A stretch of 45,278 nt of DNA from Clostridia bacterium (GTDB lineage: Bacteria; Bacillota; Clostridia; Oscillospirales; CAG-272): assembly GCA_017547755.1 (NCBI GenBank), contig JAFYOX010000056.1, positions 1 through 45,278 of the forward strand, written 5' to 3'. Shown here in pieces: positions 37,745-45,278 of this stretch. The notes beneath the pieces were generated by a model. The model had not been told where the DNA came from, ran no database searches, and was given only the letters and a program-made list of their open reading frames with translations. How positions within the stretch are numbered: the stretch's first letter is position 1; every line of letters begins with the position of its first letter. The position numbers and the translations under genes were made by a program.

Positions 37745-39907
37745 ATGAATTACCTGCATGATCTGAATATCTTCCGCTTCCGGAAAGGCTACGTATACGA
37801 ATGGGATAATTTACCTGTTCCCATGCGTGAGGCAAAGGTTTTCCTGAAGCTGATCGAAGCATACCCCGTACACATCGAGCCGGACGACCTGTTCGCCGGA
37901 TGGTACGGATTCAAAACCGAAGAGGAAATGACGGCGGCATACCCTCCGGAGCCGGAAGGTGCGCTCGAAAAACTGCCGCATAAACAGGAAGGCTTCCCGA
38001 CACTTCCCGATATCGGCGCTCTGCGGGCGCACGGCTTCCATCCGGGGAGCTATGACACCGCGCATCATGAAAACGATTACCGCGCGATCCTGTCCGGCGG
38101 TATGAATCAGTATAAGACGAGAATTTCGGAAGAACTCCGGAATCCGGAAAACAGCGAAGAGAAGAATGTGTTCCTGGAAGCCATGCTGGAATCGCTGAAG
38201 GGCGTTGAGATGCTCTCGTATAAGTTCGCGGAGCTCGCAAAGACCATGGCGGAACAGGCAGAGGACGCCAAAGACCGGGAACGTCTTCTCCGGATCGAAG
38301 CCGCGTGCCGCAAGGTTCCGATGGAACCGCCGGAAGACTTCTTTGAAGCGGTGCAGGCGGCATATCTGGTGCGGATCCTGACATCCATCTCCTATGTCTG
38401 CTGTGTTTCCGTATCGTTCGGGAATTTCGACCGGTATATGTACCCGTATTATCTGGCTTCGAAGGAAAAGGGTGTCAGTGACGACGAGATCCTTGCGATC
38501 CTTCTTCAGCTTTACCGCATTCTGGACAATTACGGCGGAAACGACTGCGCGATCAGCGTCGGCGGTGTCGACGAAAACGACCGGGACGCGACCAACGAAC
38601 TGTCCTTTCTGATGATCCGGGCGGAAAAGATGTCGAAGCTCCGCTCACCTCTCTTTACGGCGCGCATCCATGCGGGCACGCCGAAGGAATTCCTCCGCGA
38701 ACTGGTCAGCAGGGAATTATTTGAGATCGGTCAACCCAGCTTCTACTCCGAGGAACGGTGCCGCGAAGCGGTCGCTTCGCGCGGGATCGCCATAGAGGAA
38801 GCGCGGAACTGGAACATCAGCACCTGCATGAATCTCGTGATGGCAGGTCAGGAGGCGGCGCACGGCTGGGGATGCAAGGTCAATACCCATCTGCCGCTCG
38901 AACTGGCTCTGAACGGCGGTCAGCCGCTGTCCGGCACCTTCGATCTGCCGCTGAAAACGCCGCCGAAGCGTTCGTATGCGGACATCGACGAGGTTTACGA
39001 TCAGTACCGCAGTTATCTGCGGGAGCTTCTCCATTACGCCATGGAATGGCAGCATCTGGAAACCAAGCGGATGGCGCAGGCGTATCCGAATCCGTTCATC
39101 GCCGTACTGACGGAGGACTGCATCTCCCGCGGAAAGGACCGCTGGGACGGAGGTGCGAGATACCATAATCTGGTTATGGAAATGATGGGCTTCGCCAATA
39201 CCGCCGACGCGTTCACGGCGATCGATGCGCTGGTATTCGAGCAGAAAAAATATACCCCCGACGATTTCATCGCCGCGGCACAGGCGGATTACGTGGGATA
39301 CGAAGATTTCCGCGATCAGCTTCTGCGCTGTGCGAAGTACGGCATGAACAACGAAAAAGCGGACGGCAGTGCGCGCCGTGTCCTTGCCATCGCGTCGGAG
39401 CTGTGCGAGGAAATGCGCGCGGAAAACCGGAGATATCTGCCGTCCCTGCATACCCTCTGGGATGACGTCCACTGGGGACGCGGTATTCCCGCGTTCTTCG
39501 ACGGACGCAGAAGCGGCGAACCGGTGAACAAGAATGCCGGTCCCGCCACACTCGCACGCCGTGCAGGTCCCACGGCGCTCGTCCTGTCCGCCGGACGTCT
39601 CGATCAGATCCGCTGCAGCGGCGGTCAGGCGCTCGATGTGCATATCGGCGCACGGAATCTCGACACCGACGCCGGACGCGACAAGATCGGTGCGTTCATC
39701 AAGACCTACTTTGCGCTCGGCGGACTGCAGATTCAGGTGAACGCCCTGAGCAGTGAAACGCTGCAGAAGGCGTACGATCATCCGGAGGAATACCCCGATC
39801 TTCTCGTGCGCATCGGCGGTCACAGCCGCTATTTCAACGAATTCGACAACGATATGAAGCAAAAATTCATCGAACGGTTCAAGATCGAAGAAGGAGCCGA
39901 TGCGTGA
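37745..39907 (+). CDS. glycyl radical enzyme of unknown class
   Basis: A 720-residue protein of the pyruvate formate-lyase/glycerol-dehydratase superfamily. The C-terminal glycyl radical motif is RIGGHSRYF with Gly692 as radical site, 28 residues from the end. The candidate thiyl cysteine is Cys361 in NISTCMNLVMAG. In dehydratase and C-N/C-S lyase classes the equivalent is GCVE, with a Glu two residues later; here Met-Asn follows, so that base is missing. PFL's Cys-Cys is also absent. The following GWGCKVNTHLPLELALNGG aligns well with the superfamily. The enzyme is shorter than usual (about 780-850). The promoter's -35 box excludes the longer frame; AAAGGG is 6 bases before this ATG. Its activase gene overlaps its stop codon. 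The substrate is unknown. Confidence 0.85.
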   Translation: MNYLHDLNIFRFRKGYVYEWDNLPVPMREAKVFLKLIEAYPVHIEPDDLFAGWYGFKTEEEMTAAYPPEPEGALEKLPHKQEGFPTLPDIGALRAHGFHPGSYDTAHHENDYRAILSGGMNQYKTRISEELRNPENSEEKNVFLEAMLESLKGVEMLSYKFAELAKTMAEQAEDAKDRERLLRIEAACRKVPMEPPEDFFEAVQAAYLVRILTSISYVCCVSVSFGNFDRYMYPYYLASKEKGVSDDEILAILLQLYRILDNYGGNDCAISVGGVDENDRDATNELSFLMIRAEKMSKLRSPLFTARIHAGTPKEFLRELVSRELFEIGQPSFYSEERCREAVASRGIAIEEARNWNISTCMNLVMAGQEAAHGWGCKVNTHLPLELALNGGQPLSGTFDLPLKTPPKRSYADIDEVYDQYRSYLRELLHYAMEWQHLETKRMAQAYPNPFIAVLTEDCISRGKDRWDGGARYHNLVMEMMGFANTADAFTAIDALVFEQKKYTPDDFIAAAQADYVGYEDFRDQLLRCAKYGMNNEKADGSARRVLAIASELCEEMRAENRRYLPSLHTLWDDVHWGRGIPAFFDGRRSGEPVNKNAGPATLARRAGPTALVLSAGRLDQIRCSGGQALDVHIGARNLDTDAGRDKIGAFIKTYFALGGLQIQVNALSSETLQKAYDHPEEYPDLLVRIGGHSRYFNEFDNDMKQKFIERFKIEEGADA

Positions 39908-40812
39908 TGGCGGACGGACTGGTGTTTGACATCCAGCATTTCTGTCTGGACGACGGTCCCGGAATCCGGACGACCGTGTTTTTCAAGGGATGCCCTCTGC
40001 GGTGCATCTGGTGCCACAATGCCGAAGGTCTGTCCGCGGAGCCGCAGCTTTATTACGCCTCCGAAAAATGCACCGGATGCAGAAAATGCGCGGACGTCTG
40101 CCCGGAAAACGTCCATTCTTTCCGCGAAACGGGGCATGACGTCGATTTTTTGTCCTGCGTGAGCTGCGGATCCTGCGCCGATGTCTGCGGCAGGGAAGCC
40201 CTGCGGATCGCCGGACGGCGCATGAGCGCACGGGAGGTGCTGAAGGATGTCCTCGCCGACAAGCCGTTTTACGATCAGTCCGAAGGCGGCGTCACCCTGT
40301 CGGGCGGAGAGCCGCTGATGCAGGGCGATTTCGCCTGTGAACTGGCAGAACTCGCCAAAATAAACGGTCTTCACGTCTGCGTCGAGACCTCGGGATACTG
40401 CACACCGCAGACGCTCCGGCAGATCCTGCCGTTCACGGATCTGTTCCTGTTCGATTTCAAGCATCATGATCCACAGCTGCACCGGCGGTTCACCGGGGTC
40501 GATAACCGGCGGATCCTTGAGAATCTGCGGTTTCTGTCGGAGAACGGGAAAGAGCTGATCCTGCGCTGTCCCATCATCCCCGGATGCAATGACAGCGAGC
40601 CGCATTACCGGGCGATCGCGGAGCTTTCGGAGGAATTATGCGGCGTGACCGCCGTTCACATCGAGCCGTACCACCCGTTCGGGCTGAGCAAATACCGCGC
40701 GGTCGGCAGGAAAGCGGCGTACGTCCGCGACGAACTGCTTGACCGTCGGGATGCGGAGCGGATCCGGGATCATATCGCGTCGCTCACGGCAAAGCCGGTG
40801 GTGATCTCCTGA
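39907..40812 (+). CDS. glycyl radical enzyme activase (radical SAM)
   Basis: A 301-residue activating enzyme that would abstract hydrogen from Gly692 of the adjacent enzyme using S-adenosylmethionine. The radical-SAM cluster ligands are Cys29, Cys33 and Cys36 (KGCPLRCIWC). An inserted ferredoxin-like domain has two further Cys clusters (CTGCRKCADVCPE and CVSCGSCADVCG), as in activases of the dehydratase-type enzymes rather than PFL activase, which lacks it. VTLSGGEPLMQ is the SAM-binding GGE motif. It begins with ATG overlapping the TGA stop of the enzyme gene (TGATG); a GTG three bases earlier is also possible. The tight coupling confirms the pair as a functional unit. Confidence 0.9.
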   Translation: MADGLVFDIQHFCLDDGPGIRTTVFFKGCPLRCIWCHNAEGLSAEPQLYYASEKCTGCRKCADVCPENVHSFRETGHDVDFLSCVSCGSCADVCGREALRIAGRRMSAREVLKDVLADKPFYDQSEGGVTLSGGEPLMQGDFACELAELAKINGLHVCVETSGYCTPQTLRQILPFTDLFLFDFKHHDPQLHRRFTGVDNRRILENLRFLSENGKELILRCPIIPGCNDSEPHYRAIAELSEELCGVTAVHIEPYHPFGLSKYRAVGRKAAYVRDELLDRRDAERIRDHIASLTAKPVVIS

Positions 40813-40865
40813 CGGAGACGGCACACGTTTGAATACCATATTTTAACACACAAAGGAGAACTCCC

Positions 40866-41258
40866 ATGAAGCGCGTTTACGAATTTCTCAAAAAAGCAGA
40901 GGTCTATTATCTGGCGACCGTCGAAGGCGATCAGCCGCGCGTCCGTCCGTTCGGCACGGTGAACGAATTCGAAGGAAAGCTCTACATCCAGACCGGCAGA
41001 GTCAAGCCGACGAGCGCACAGCTTGCCGCGAATCCGAAGGCGGAGATCTGCGCGTTCACGGAAGGCGCGTGGATCCGCGTTGCCTGTGAACTCGTGGAAG
41101 ACGACCGCGTCGAAGCGAAGAAGGCGATGCTCGACGCATACCCGAATCTCCGCGGAATGTACGACGAAAACGACGGAAATACGCAGGTCTTCTGGATGAA
41201 GAACGCCTGCGCGACCTTCTGTGCCTTCGGAAAAGCGCCGGAAACCGTCGAATTCTGA
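40866..41258 (+). CDS. PNPOx-like split-barrel flavin protein
   Basis: A 130-residue protein of the pyridoxamine-5'-phosphate-oxidase-like fold: AEVYYLATVEGDQPRVRPFG (first strands with the flavin-contacting RPFG), KLYIQTGRVKPTSAQLAANPKAEI and a C-terminal strand FCAFGKAP. Such proteins bind FMN or F420 and are often used as small reductases or heme-binding proteins. No catalytic residues are obvious. AAAGGAG lies before the ATG. It follows the activase by 53 bases in the same orientation without a terminator between them, so it probably belongs to the glycyl radical enzyme operon. A hairpin terminator follows it. Confidence 0.8.
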   Translation: MKRVYEFLKKAEVYYLATVEGDQPRVRPFGTVNEFEGKLYIQTGRVKPTSAQLAANPKAEICAFTEGAWIRVACELVEDDRVEAKKAMLDAYPNLRGMYDENDGNTQVFWMKNACATFCAFGKAPETVEF

Positions 41259-41303
41259 AGCGATTGCCGCAAAACGGCAAGGATATAACCCCGAATAACA
41301 CAG

Positions 41304-41340
41304 AATCTCCCCGGGAAGCCATGCTTCCGGGGAGATTTTT
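41304..41340. terminator. terminator hairpin
   Basis: AATCTCCCCGG (41304-41314) with CCGGGGAGATT (41327-41337) plus an inner GAAGC/GCTTC pairing, one bulged base, then a T run. It lies between convergent genes. Confidence 0.85.
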
Positions 41341-41356
41341 CGATCTGTCTGTTAAT

Positions 41357-42973
41357 TTACCTTGTTCCGGCAGTCACACGGACGGTGAACGCGAATCCCG
41401 CGCACCGCACCGTGATGTGCGCTTCGCCTTCCTTTCCGGCGAAGGTCACATAACCGTTTGCATCCACGTGTACCACATCGGGCGCATCGTTTTCATAGGT
41501 CACCGCAGGATCGGTGTCCCCGCCGATCTCGAACCACGTTCCGTTCGCATAATCGGCGATGCCGCGGATCTGCTTCAGCTCATTTTCGGCGGTATTGAGG
41601 AAATATTCCGTCACGACCGGGCGGAACCCGACGACCTTCCGGTTGTCCCCGGAGAGATCCGTATCCGCCGGATAAACGATCACGGGGATCTGCACCGTCC
41701 GTCCGCCGTAAGCCGCATCGATGTACGTCGCACCCACCCGTTCGCCCCGGACAGTCATGCCGTCGACGGAGAGCACGGACGCGTCGTAATTCGAGAAGGT
41801 CACGCCGTCTTCCGCCGGATACCGGCGGTAGCAGGTGTCCAGCCAGAGCAGATTCATCTTCACCGATTCGCCGATGCGGAGCCGGTAAACATGGGGAACG
41901 CTCGTTACGGCGATCGGCCAGACCGGATCGGGGTCGGGGAAGCAGGTCAGACCGCGCGAAACGTTCGGCAGACCGGTCTCGGAGTAGAAATCCTCGTCCA
42001 TTCCTTCGAAATCATAGCGGTGGAGACGGGTACCCCATTTGCCCCACTGATCGCCGTAGGCGTAGGCAAGGAGCATGAGGTCGCCGGACCTGATATGATG
42101 CAGACCGTCGCCGGAGATGCCGCTGTTATGGCACATCCAGCTTGTATTCACGCGGATCTCGTTCACGCGGCGGAAGGTCAGACCGTCGTCGGACTCATAG
42201 ATCGCGAGCATACTGTCCGCGGTGAAGCGTTTGTCCGTGGAAATAGCGACGAATTTGTCGAGATCCTCGCAGTAAACGACGTCGAACGAGTCGTTGGAGC
42301 CGCCCGAGCGCATGACGGCGACGCCGCGGTATTCGAGAGTCGCAGGCCAGTCCTCGCGGGTCATATCGGCGGTCGCAACGCGGGTCATGTGGTACGCACT
42401 GCCGTCGGCGCGGGTGGACGTCCACGTGAAGTACATATAAAGAACGTCATCCTTCACCACAAAGGACGGCTCCCCGGCGCCCCATCTCTGCCACGGCTCA
42501 TCGAAATAGACGATGGGCGCAGGCTTGCCGGTCCAATGGAGATCGCCGCGGTGCTCACCCCAGCCGTCGCCGGTCCATTTTTCGTAGGGACCTTCGGCAT
42601 TTCTCGACCGTGCGACGAAGGCATTGTTGCACACGCCGCCGCCGTGGGAAAAGACGGTGGAGGTGTAGCCGATGTAATAGTAGCCGCCGTGGAAGATCAC
42701 TGCCGGGTCGCAGACGGAGAACCAGTCCATGGAATCGGCGGTCGGCATGAGAACGACCACCTCGGGCGACCACGTCCTGCCGCCGTCGGTGGATTTCTTA
42801 TAGGTGAACCAGTCGGCTTCGCCTTCCGCACCGGGAGAAGCGAACCAGGCTTCGCAGATGCCGTCACGCACCATGATGCTGGGACCGTAGCGGTAGCCCC
42901 ATGTCATCCCCTCACAGGGCGCATAGATGTCACATCCCTCGTCGGGCAGACGGAGCCGGAAATGTTTCTTCAT
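41357..42973 (-). CDS. GH43-like beta-propeller with C-terminal Ig-like domain
   Basis: A 538-residue protein. Residues ~20-330 look like a five-bladed GH43/GH32-type propeller: YGPSIMVRDGICEAWFAS, DPAVIFHGGYYYIGYTST and GAGEPSFVVKDDVLYMYFTW have the blade signature, and the Asp and Glu of DPAV and GEPS are candidate catalytic residues. Residues ~370-450 form a BIG2-type Ig-like domain (VTFSNYDASVLSVDGMTVRG...), and a second beta-domain of similar kind follows (TDPAVTYENDAPDVVHVD...). Such modules are normally extracellular, yet there is no signal peptide. AAAGGATG precedes the ATG, and an extended -10 promoter is seen at 43016-43024. The activity (arabinofuranosidase-, xylosidase- or phosphorylase-like) cannot be decided. 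Confidence 0.72.
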   Translation of the reverse strand: MKKHFRLRLPDEGCDIYAPCEGMTWGYRYGPSIMVRDGICEAWFASPGAEGEADWFTYKKSTDGGRTWSPEVVVLMPTADSMDWFSVCDPAVIFHGGYYYIGYTSTVFSHGGGVCNNAFVARSRNAEGPYEKWTGDGWGEHRGDLHWTGKPAPIVYFDEPWQRWGAGEPSFVVKDDVLYMYFTWTSTRADGSAYHMTRVATADMTREDWPATLEYRGVAVMRSGGSNDSFDVVYCEDLDKFVAISTDKRFTADSMLAIYESDDGLTFRRVNEIRVNTSWMCHNSGISGDGLHHIRSGDLMLLAYAYGDQWGKWGTRLHRYDFEGMDEDFYSETGLPNVSRGLTCFPDPDPVWPIAVTSVPHVYRLRIGESVKMNLLWLDTCYRRYPAEDGVTFSNYDASVLSVDGMTVRGERVGATYIDAAYGGRTVQIPVIVYPADTDLSGDNRKVVGFRPVVTEYFLNTAENELKQIRGIADYANGTWFEIGGDTDPAVTYENDAPDVVHVDANGYVTFAGKEGEAHITVRCAGFAFTVRVTAGTR

Positions 42974-43015
42974 AGTTCTTCATCCTTTCGTGCATGGAGA
43001 TTTTTTCTTTTCTTT

Positions 43016-43024
43016 ATTATAGCA
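43016..43024 (-). promoter_or_regulatory. extended -10 promoter
   Basis: On the minus strand TGCTATAAT (43016-43024) upstream of the GH43-like gene. The -35 region is poor. Confidence 0.5.
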
Positions 43025-43159
43025 CATTTTTCTGCGTGTACAGCCTTTTCCCGAAAAATTACGCAGGAAAGGATACATGAAAAATTTTCTCGTTTATCCG
43101 CTGTTTTTTTGTCCTTTTGTCGTCCGTTGTGTGGCATAATTCACAGATGACAGGGGATT

Positions 43160-44074
43160 ATGCCGATACAGAAAAACGACTCCCCGACAGAGTTTGAAAC
43201 ACACGGAAAATTCACAGAGACCAGAATGAAAATACTCAGAATCGTCACCGCGGCAGTGTTTATACTGTCCGTGATCTTATGGGGAATCGGGAGATTCCAT
43301 GCGATCCGGCAGGATACCGTTCCTCCGGTGATCTCGTCGTTCATCGACGTACTCAGCGTCCGGACGGATGCCGACGAAGCGGAGCTGAAGAAGGGGCTCA
43401 CCGCCGAAGACAATACGGACGGCGACGTCACGGACAGCATCGTCATAGCGAATATTTCACGGTTTACCGAAAAAGGCGTCTGCCGAATCGAATATCTGGC
43501 GTTTGACCGGAGCAACAACATCGCACATTACGAACGTACCGTCCGGTTTGAGGACTACCGTTCTCCGGAGATCCGTCTGACGGCTCCGCTGATGTACGTG
43601 CAGAACAAGGAGATCCTCCTGACCGACCGCATTTTTGCCCGGGACTGTCTGGATGGGGATATCTCGGAAAAACTGCGCTTTACCTCCGTGGGCGTTTCCG
43701 CCTACGATACGGGCGTGTACGAGCTGCACGCGGAAGCCAGAAATTCCTACGGCGACACGGTCCGCGAGACCTTTCTGCTGAACGTCATCCCGTTCGAATA
43801 CAACCGCGGGCAGATCACACTGACGGAATACCTGATCCATGTGCCCGCCGGTGAAGAGGTCTTCCCGGAAGCATACATCAGAGAAGCCGCAGACGAGGAC
43901 GGAAATCCGATCCCCGCAGAAACAGTAATTATTACCAGAGAAGCAGATCTGTCAAAACCCGGAACGGGTCAGTTCCGGTACGAAATCATCGACGCAAACG
44001 GAAATGTCGCGGCAGTGACGTTCCTTGCGGTCATTGTAACCGATCCGGCGGATATGCCCGGACAGGAAGGATAA
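43160..44074 (+). CDS. membrane-anchored protein with DUF5011/Ig-like repeats
   Basis: A 304-residue protein with one membrane segment at about residues 25-45 (ILRIVTAAVFILSVILWGIG) and an outside region. Two or three repeats with the pattern of DUF5011/HYR-type Ig-like modules are seen: TAEDNTDGDVTDSIVI... and ARDCLDGDISEKLRFT..., each followed by GVCRIEYLAFDRSNNIAHYE- or GVYELHAEARNSYGD-like strands. These modules are common in Gram-positive surface proteins. The ribosome binding site (AGGGG) is rather close to the ATG. It precedes the Wzz/BY-kinase gene by 16 bases and is thus probably part of a surface-polysaccharide operon; its job there is unknown. Confidence 0.7.
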   Translation: MPIQKNDSPTEFETHGKFTETRMKILRIVTAAVFILSVILWGIGRFHAIRQDTVPPVISSFIDVLSVRTDADEAELKKGLTAEDNTDGDVTDSIVIANISRFTEKGVCRIEYLAFDRSNNIAHYERTVRFEDYRSPEIRLTAPLMYVQNKEILLTDRIFARDCLDGDISEKLRFTSVGVSAYDTGVYELHAEARNSYGDTVRETFLLNVIPFEYNRGQITLTEYLIHVPAGEEVFPEAYIREAADEDGNPIPAETVIITREADLSKPGTGQFRYEIIDANGNVAAVTFLAVIVTDPADMPGQEG

Positions 44075-44090
44075 GGATAAAGGATGCAGC

Positions 44091-45143
44091 ATGAATGACG
44101 AAATCGAACTCTATCTCGATGAGATCAATATACGGAGCATCCTGCGCGATTTTCTGAAGAACTGGTGGCTGTTTGTTCTTGCCGCCGTGTCCGCACTGCT
44201 CCTTCTCTCGGGCTATGAAAATCTCATCCACCGGGAATCCTATACGTCCGGCGCAACGATGGTCGTTTCCGCCAAAGGGAAGGGAAGTGCCGACGCCTTC
44301 GCGGATCTGACGACCACCACCGGGATGGCGGACGTTTTCAGCGATATCTTCAGCAGCAGTATACTGCGGAAGCTGGTCGCCGAGGAACTGCACGTGAGCA
44401 CCGGATCCTTCCGGGTACAGGCGCACGTCATTCCGGAAACGAACCTTCTGATCGTACAGGTCTCCGGAGAAGATCCGCGGATCGTGCATCTGGCGATCGG
44501 CGAAGTACTGGAGCACTGCACGGACGTGTCCGAATACGTATTCAGCAATGCGGTGCTCGATATCCTTCAGCCCCCGACCGTCGTCCAGAGAACCCCCGAC
44601 GCGTTCAGCTCGGGACGCTGGCAGAAACTCGCCGCCGCGGTCGCATGCCTGCTCATGGCGTATGTGATCGGTGCCATCTCCGTCCTTCGCGGCACGGTGA
44701 AGACCGAAGCCGCGGCAAGACGCAGGATCCGCGGGGAAAAACTGGCGCTCATCGGTCATGAAGAGAAAAACCGGACCCTGCGCGCCAAGCTGCGGTCCGT
44801 GACCAAGGCGATCCTGATCACCAATCCCACGACCAGCTTCGGGTATCTGGAATCCTTTCAGAAGCTGTCGTTCCGGATCCACAGCATGATGAAGCCGAAA
44901 GAGCAGAAGGTCCTTCTCGTCACCAGCATCGGCGAAAACGAAGGAAAATCCACCGTGGCAAGCAATCTTGCGCTGGCACTCGCCCAGAACGGCAGAAATG
45001 TGATCCTTGCGGATTTTGACCTGCGCAAGCCCGCCGTCTGTAAGATCTTCGATATTCTTCCGCAAAAGAAGAACGGACTCTGGAAAGACACCTTCCATCT
45101 GAGCGGCACCCGGAAACTCGAGCTGATCTTAAGTAACTACTGA
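44091..45143 (+). pseudogene. Wzz/BY-kinase fusion, truncated by insertion element
   Basis: The 350 residues include a Wzz-type chain-length domain with two membrane segments (about 25-43 and 182-202). A tyrosine-kinase-type P-loop domain follows from about residue 275: Walker A SIGENEGKSTVASN and Walker A' VILADFDLRKP. Single-protein Wzz-BY-kinases of Firmicutes continue for another 100 or more residues with Walker B and a C-terminal tyrosine cluster, both absent here. The frame ends a few codons after a TTAA (45129-45132), followed closely by an IS5-like transposase start, so the element has most likely cut the gene. Before insertion it would have controlled capsule or exopolysaccharide chain length. 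Whether the truncated product is made is unknown. Confidence 0.75.
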
Positions 45144-45278
45144 TTAACTCCACCCTATCGAAAAAGATATGGTATAATATTCATATCAACACAACAGGGA
45201 GACAAACGAAAATGAAAAACCAACAAACGTTCACCGATCTGGAATACAGCAGCCGCAAGCGGATTACCCGCCGTGAGG
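45133..45278 (+). mobile_element. left end of an IS5-like insertion sequence (partial)
   Basis: The sequence after TTAA (45129-45132), a possible YTAR-type target site, contains a TATAAT box (45173-45178) and the start of a transposase gene. The boundary at 45133 is an estimate: the right end and the inverted repeat partner lie beyond the window. Confidence 0.6.
45212..45278 (+). CDS. IS5-family-like transposase (5' part only)
   Basis: The 22 visible residues (MKNQQTFTDLEYSSRKRITR followed by Arg-Glu) match the N-terminus of IS5-group transposases, which open with a TFxDxEYxxRKxxTRRE phrase. CAGGGAG lies upstream. The rest of the gene is outside the window, so activity cannot be judged. The position within the kinase gene suggests a recent insertion. 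Confidence 0.7.
   Translation, partial: MKNQQTFTDLEYSSRKRITRRE

Noticed and set aside
1-45278. tRNA, rRNA and CRISPR arrays
   Set aside because: No tRNA-like cloverleaf, rRNA segment or regularly spaced direct repeats were noticed when reading both strands; a tRNAscan/CRISPR search would be needed to exclude them.

Overview
The window is chromosomal DNA from a low-to-middle GC Firmicute. It is most likely a gut-associated member of the Clostridia (Oscillospirales or Christensenellales-like). The support is near-consensus SigA promoters with 17-bp spacers, AGGAGG-type ribosome binding sites, lipoproteins with Gram-positive lipoboxes, an oxygen-sensitive glycyl radical enzyme, and a selection of glycoside hydrolases typical of gut clostridia. 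The exact genus cannot be read from the sequence.

Layout. 1-1509 (minus): three small genes, a DUF4428-type zinc ribbon (cut by the window edge), a DUF6935-like protein and a membrane-anchored protein. 1510-1879: a gene-free stretch with a clear promoter and a structured leader. 1880-4917 (plus): an orphan solute-binding lipoprotein overlapping a membrane-bound LuxR-type regulator. 5145-6464 (plus): an XRE-type regulator. 6540-15811: a purine/molybdenum island. It holds a three-subunit xanthine-dehydrogenase-type molybdenum hydroxylase (minus), a divergent operon with a FecCD-class ABC importer (probably molybdate), a ModE-type DNA-binding protein and a P-loop NTPase fused to a MocA/MobA-like nucleotidyltransferase (plus), and a xanthine/uracil permease (minus). 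16005-17487 (plus): a small P-loop protein, a MORN-like protein and a rhodanese lipoprotein.

17631-34913 is a glycan-degradation region. It encodes a sialidase-like beta-propeller, two TIM-barrel-type proteins I cannot place in a family, a clan GH-D-like protein, a DUF4091/GH123-like protein, a GH36 alpha-galactosidase-like enzyme, a GH2 beta-mannosidase-like enzyme and a second GH2 enzyme. A small lipoprotein, a DnaQ-fold exonuclease and a VOC-fold protein are interspersed. None of the glycosidases has a signal peptide, so they probably act on imported oligosaccharides. No sugar permease is present in the window.

34964-41258 (plus): a LytS-class sensor kinase and a response regulator with a winged-helix output. 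They are followed, behind a separate promoter, by an unusual glycyl radical enzyme, its radical-SAM activase and a PNPOx-like flavoprotein. The glycyl radical enzyme is the best candidate for undescribed biology: it keeps the radical glycine and a candidate thiyl cysteine but lacks the Val-Glu that follows this cysteine in known dehydratase/lyase classes.

41357-42973 (minus): a GH43-like beta-propeller with a C-terminal Ig-like domain. 43160-45143 (plus): the beginning of a surface-polysaccharide locus, a membrane-anchored repeat protein and a Wzz/BY-kinase fusion. The kinase is cut short by an IS5-like element whose transposase begins at 45212 and runs off the window.
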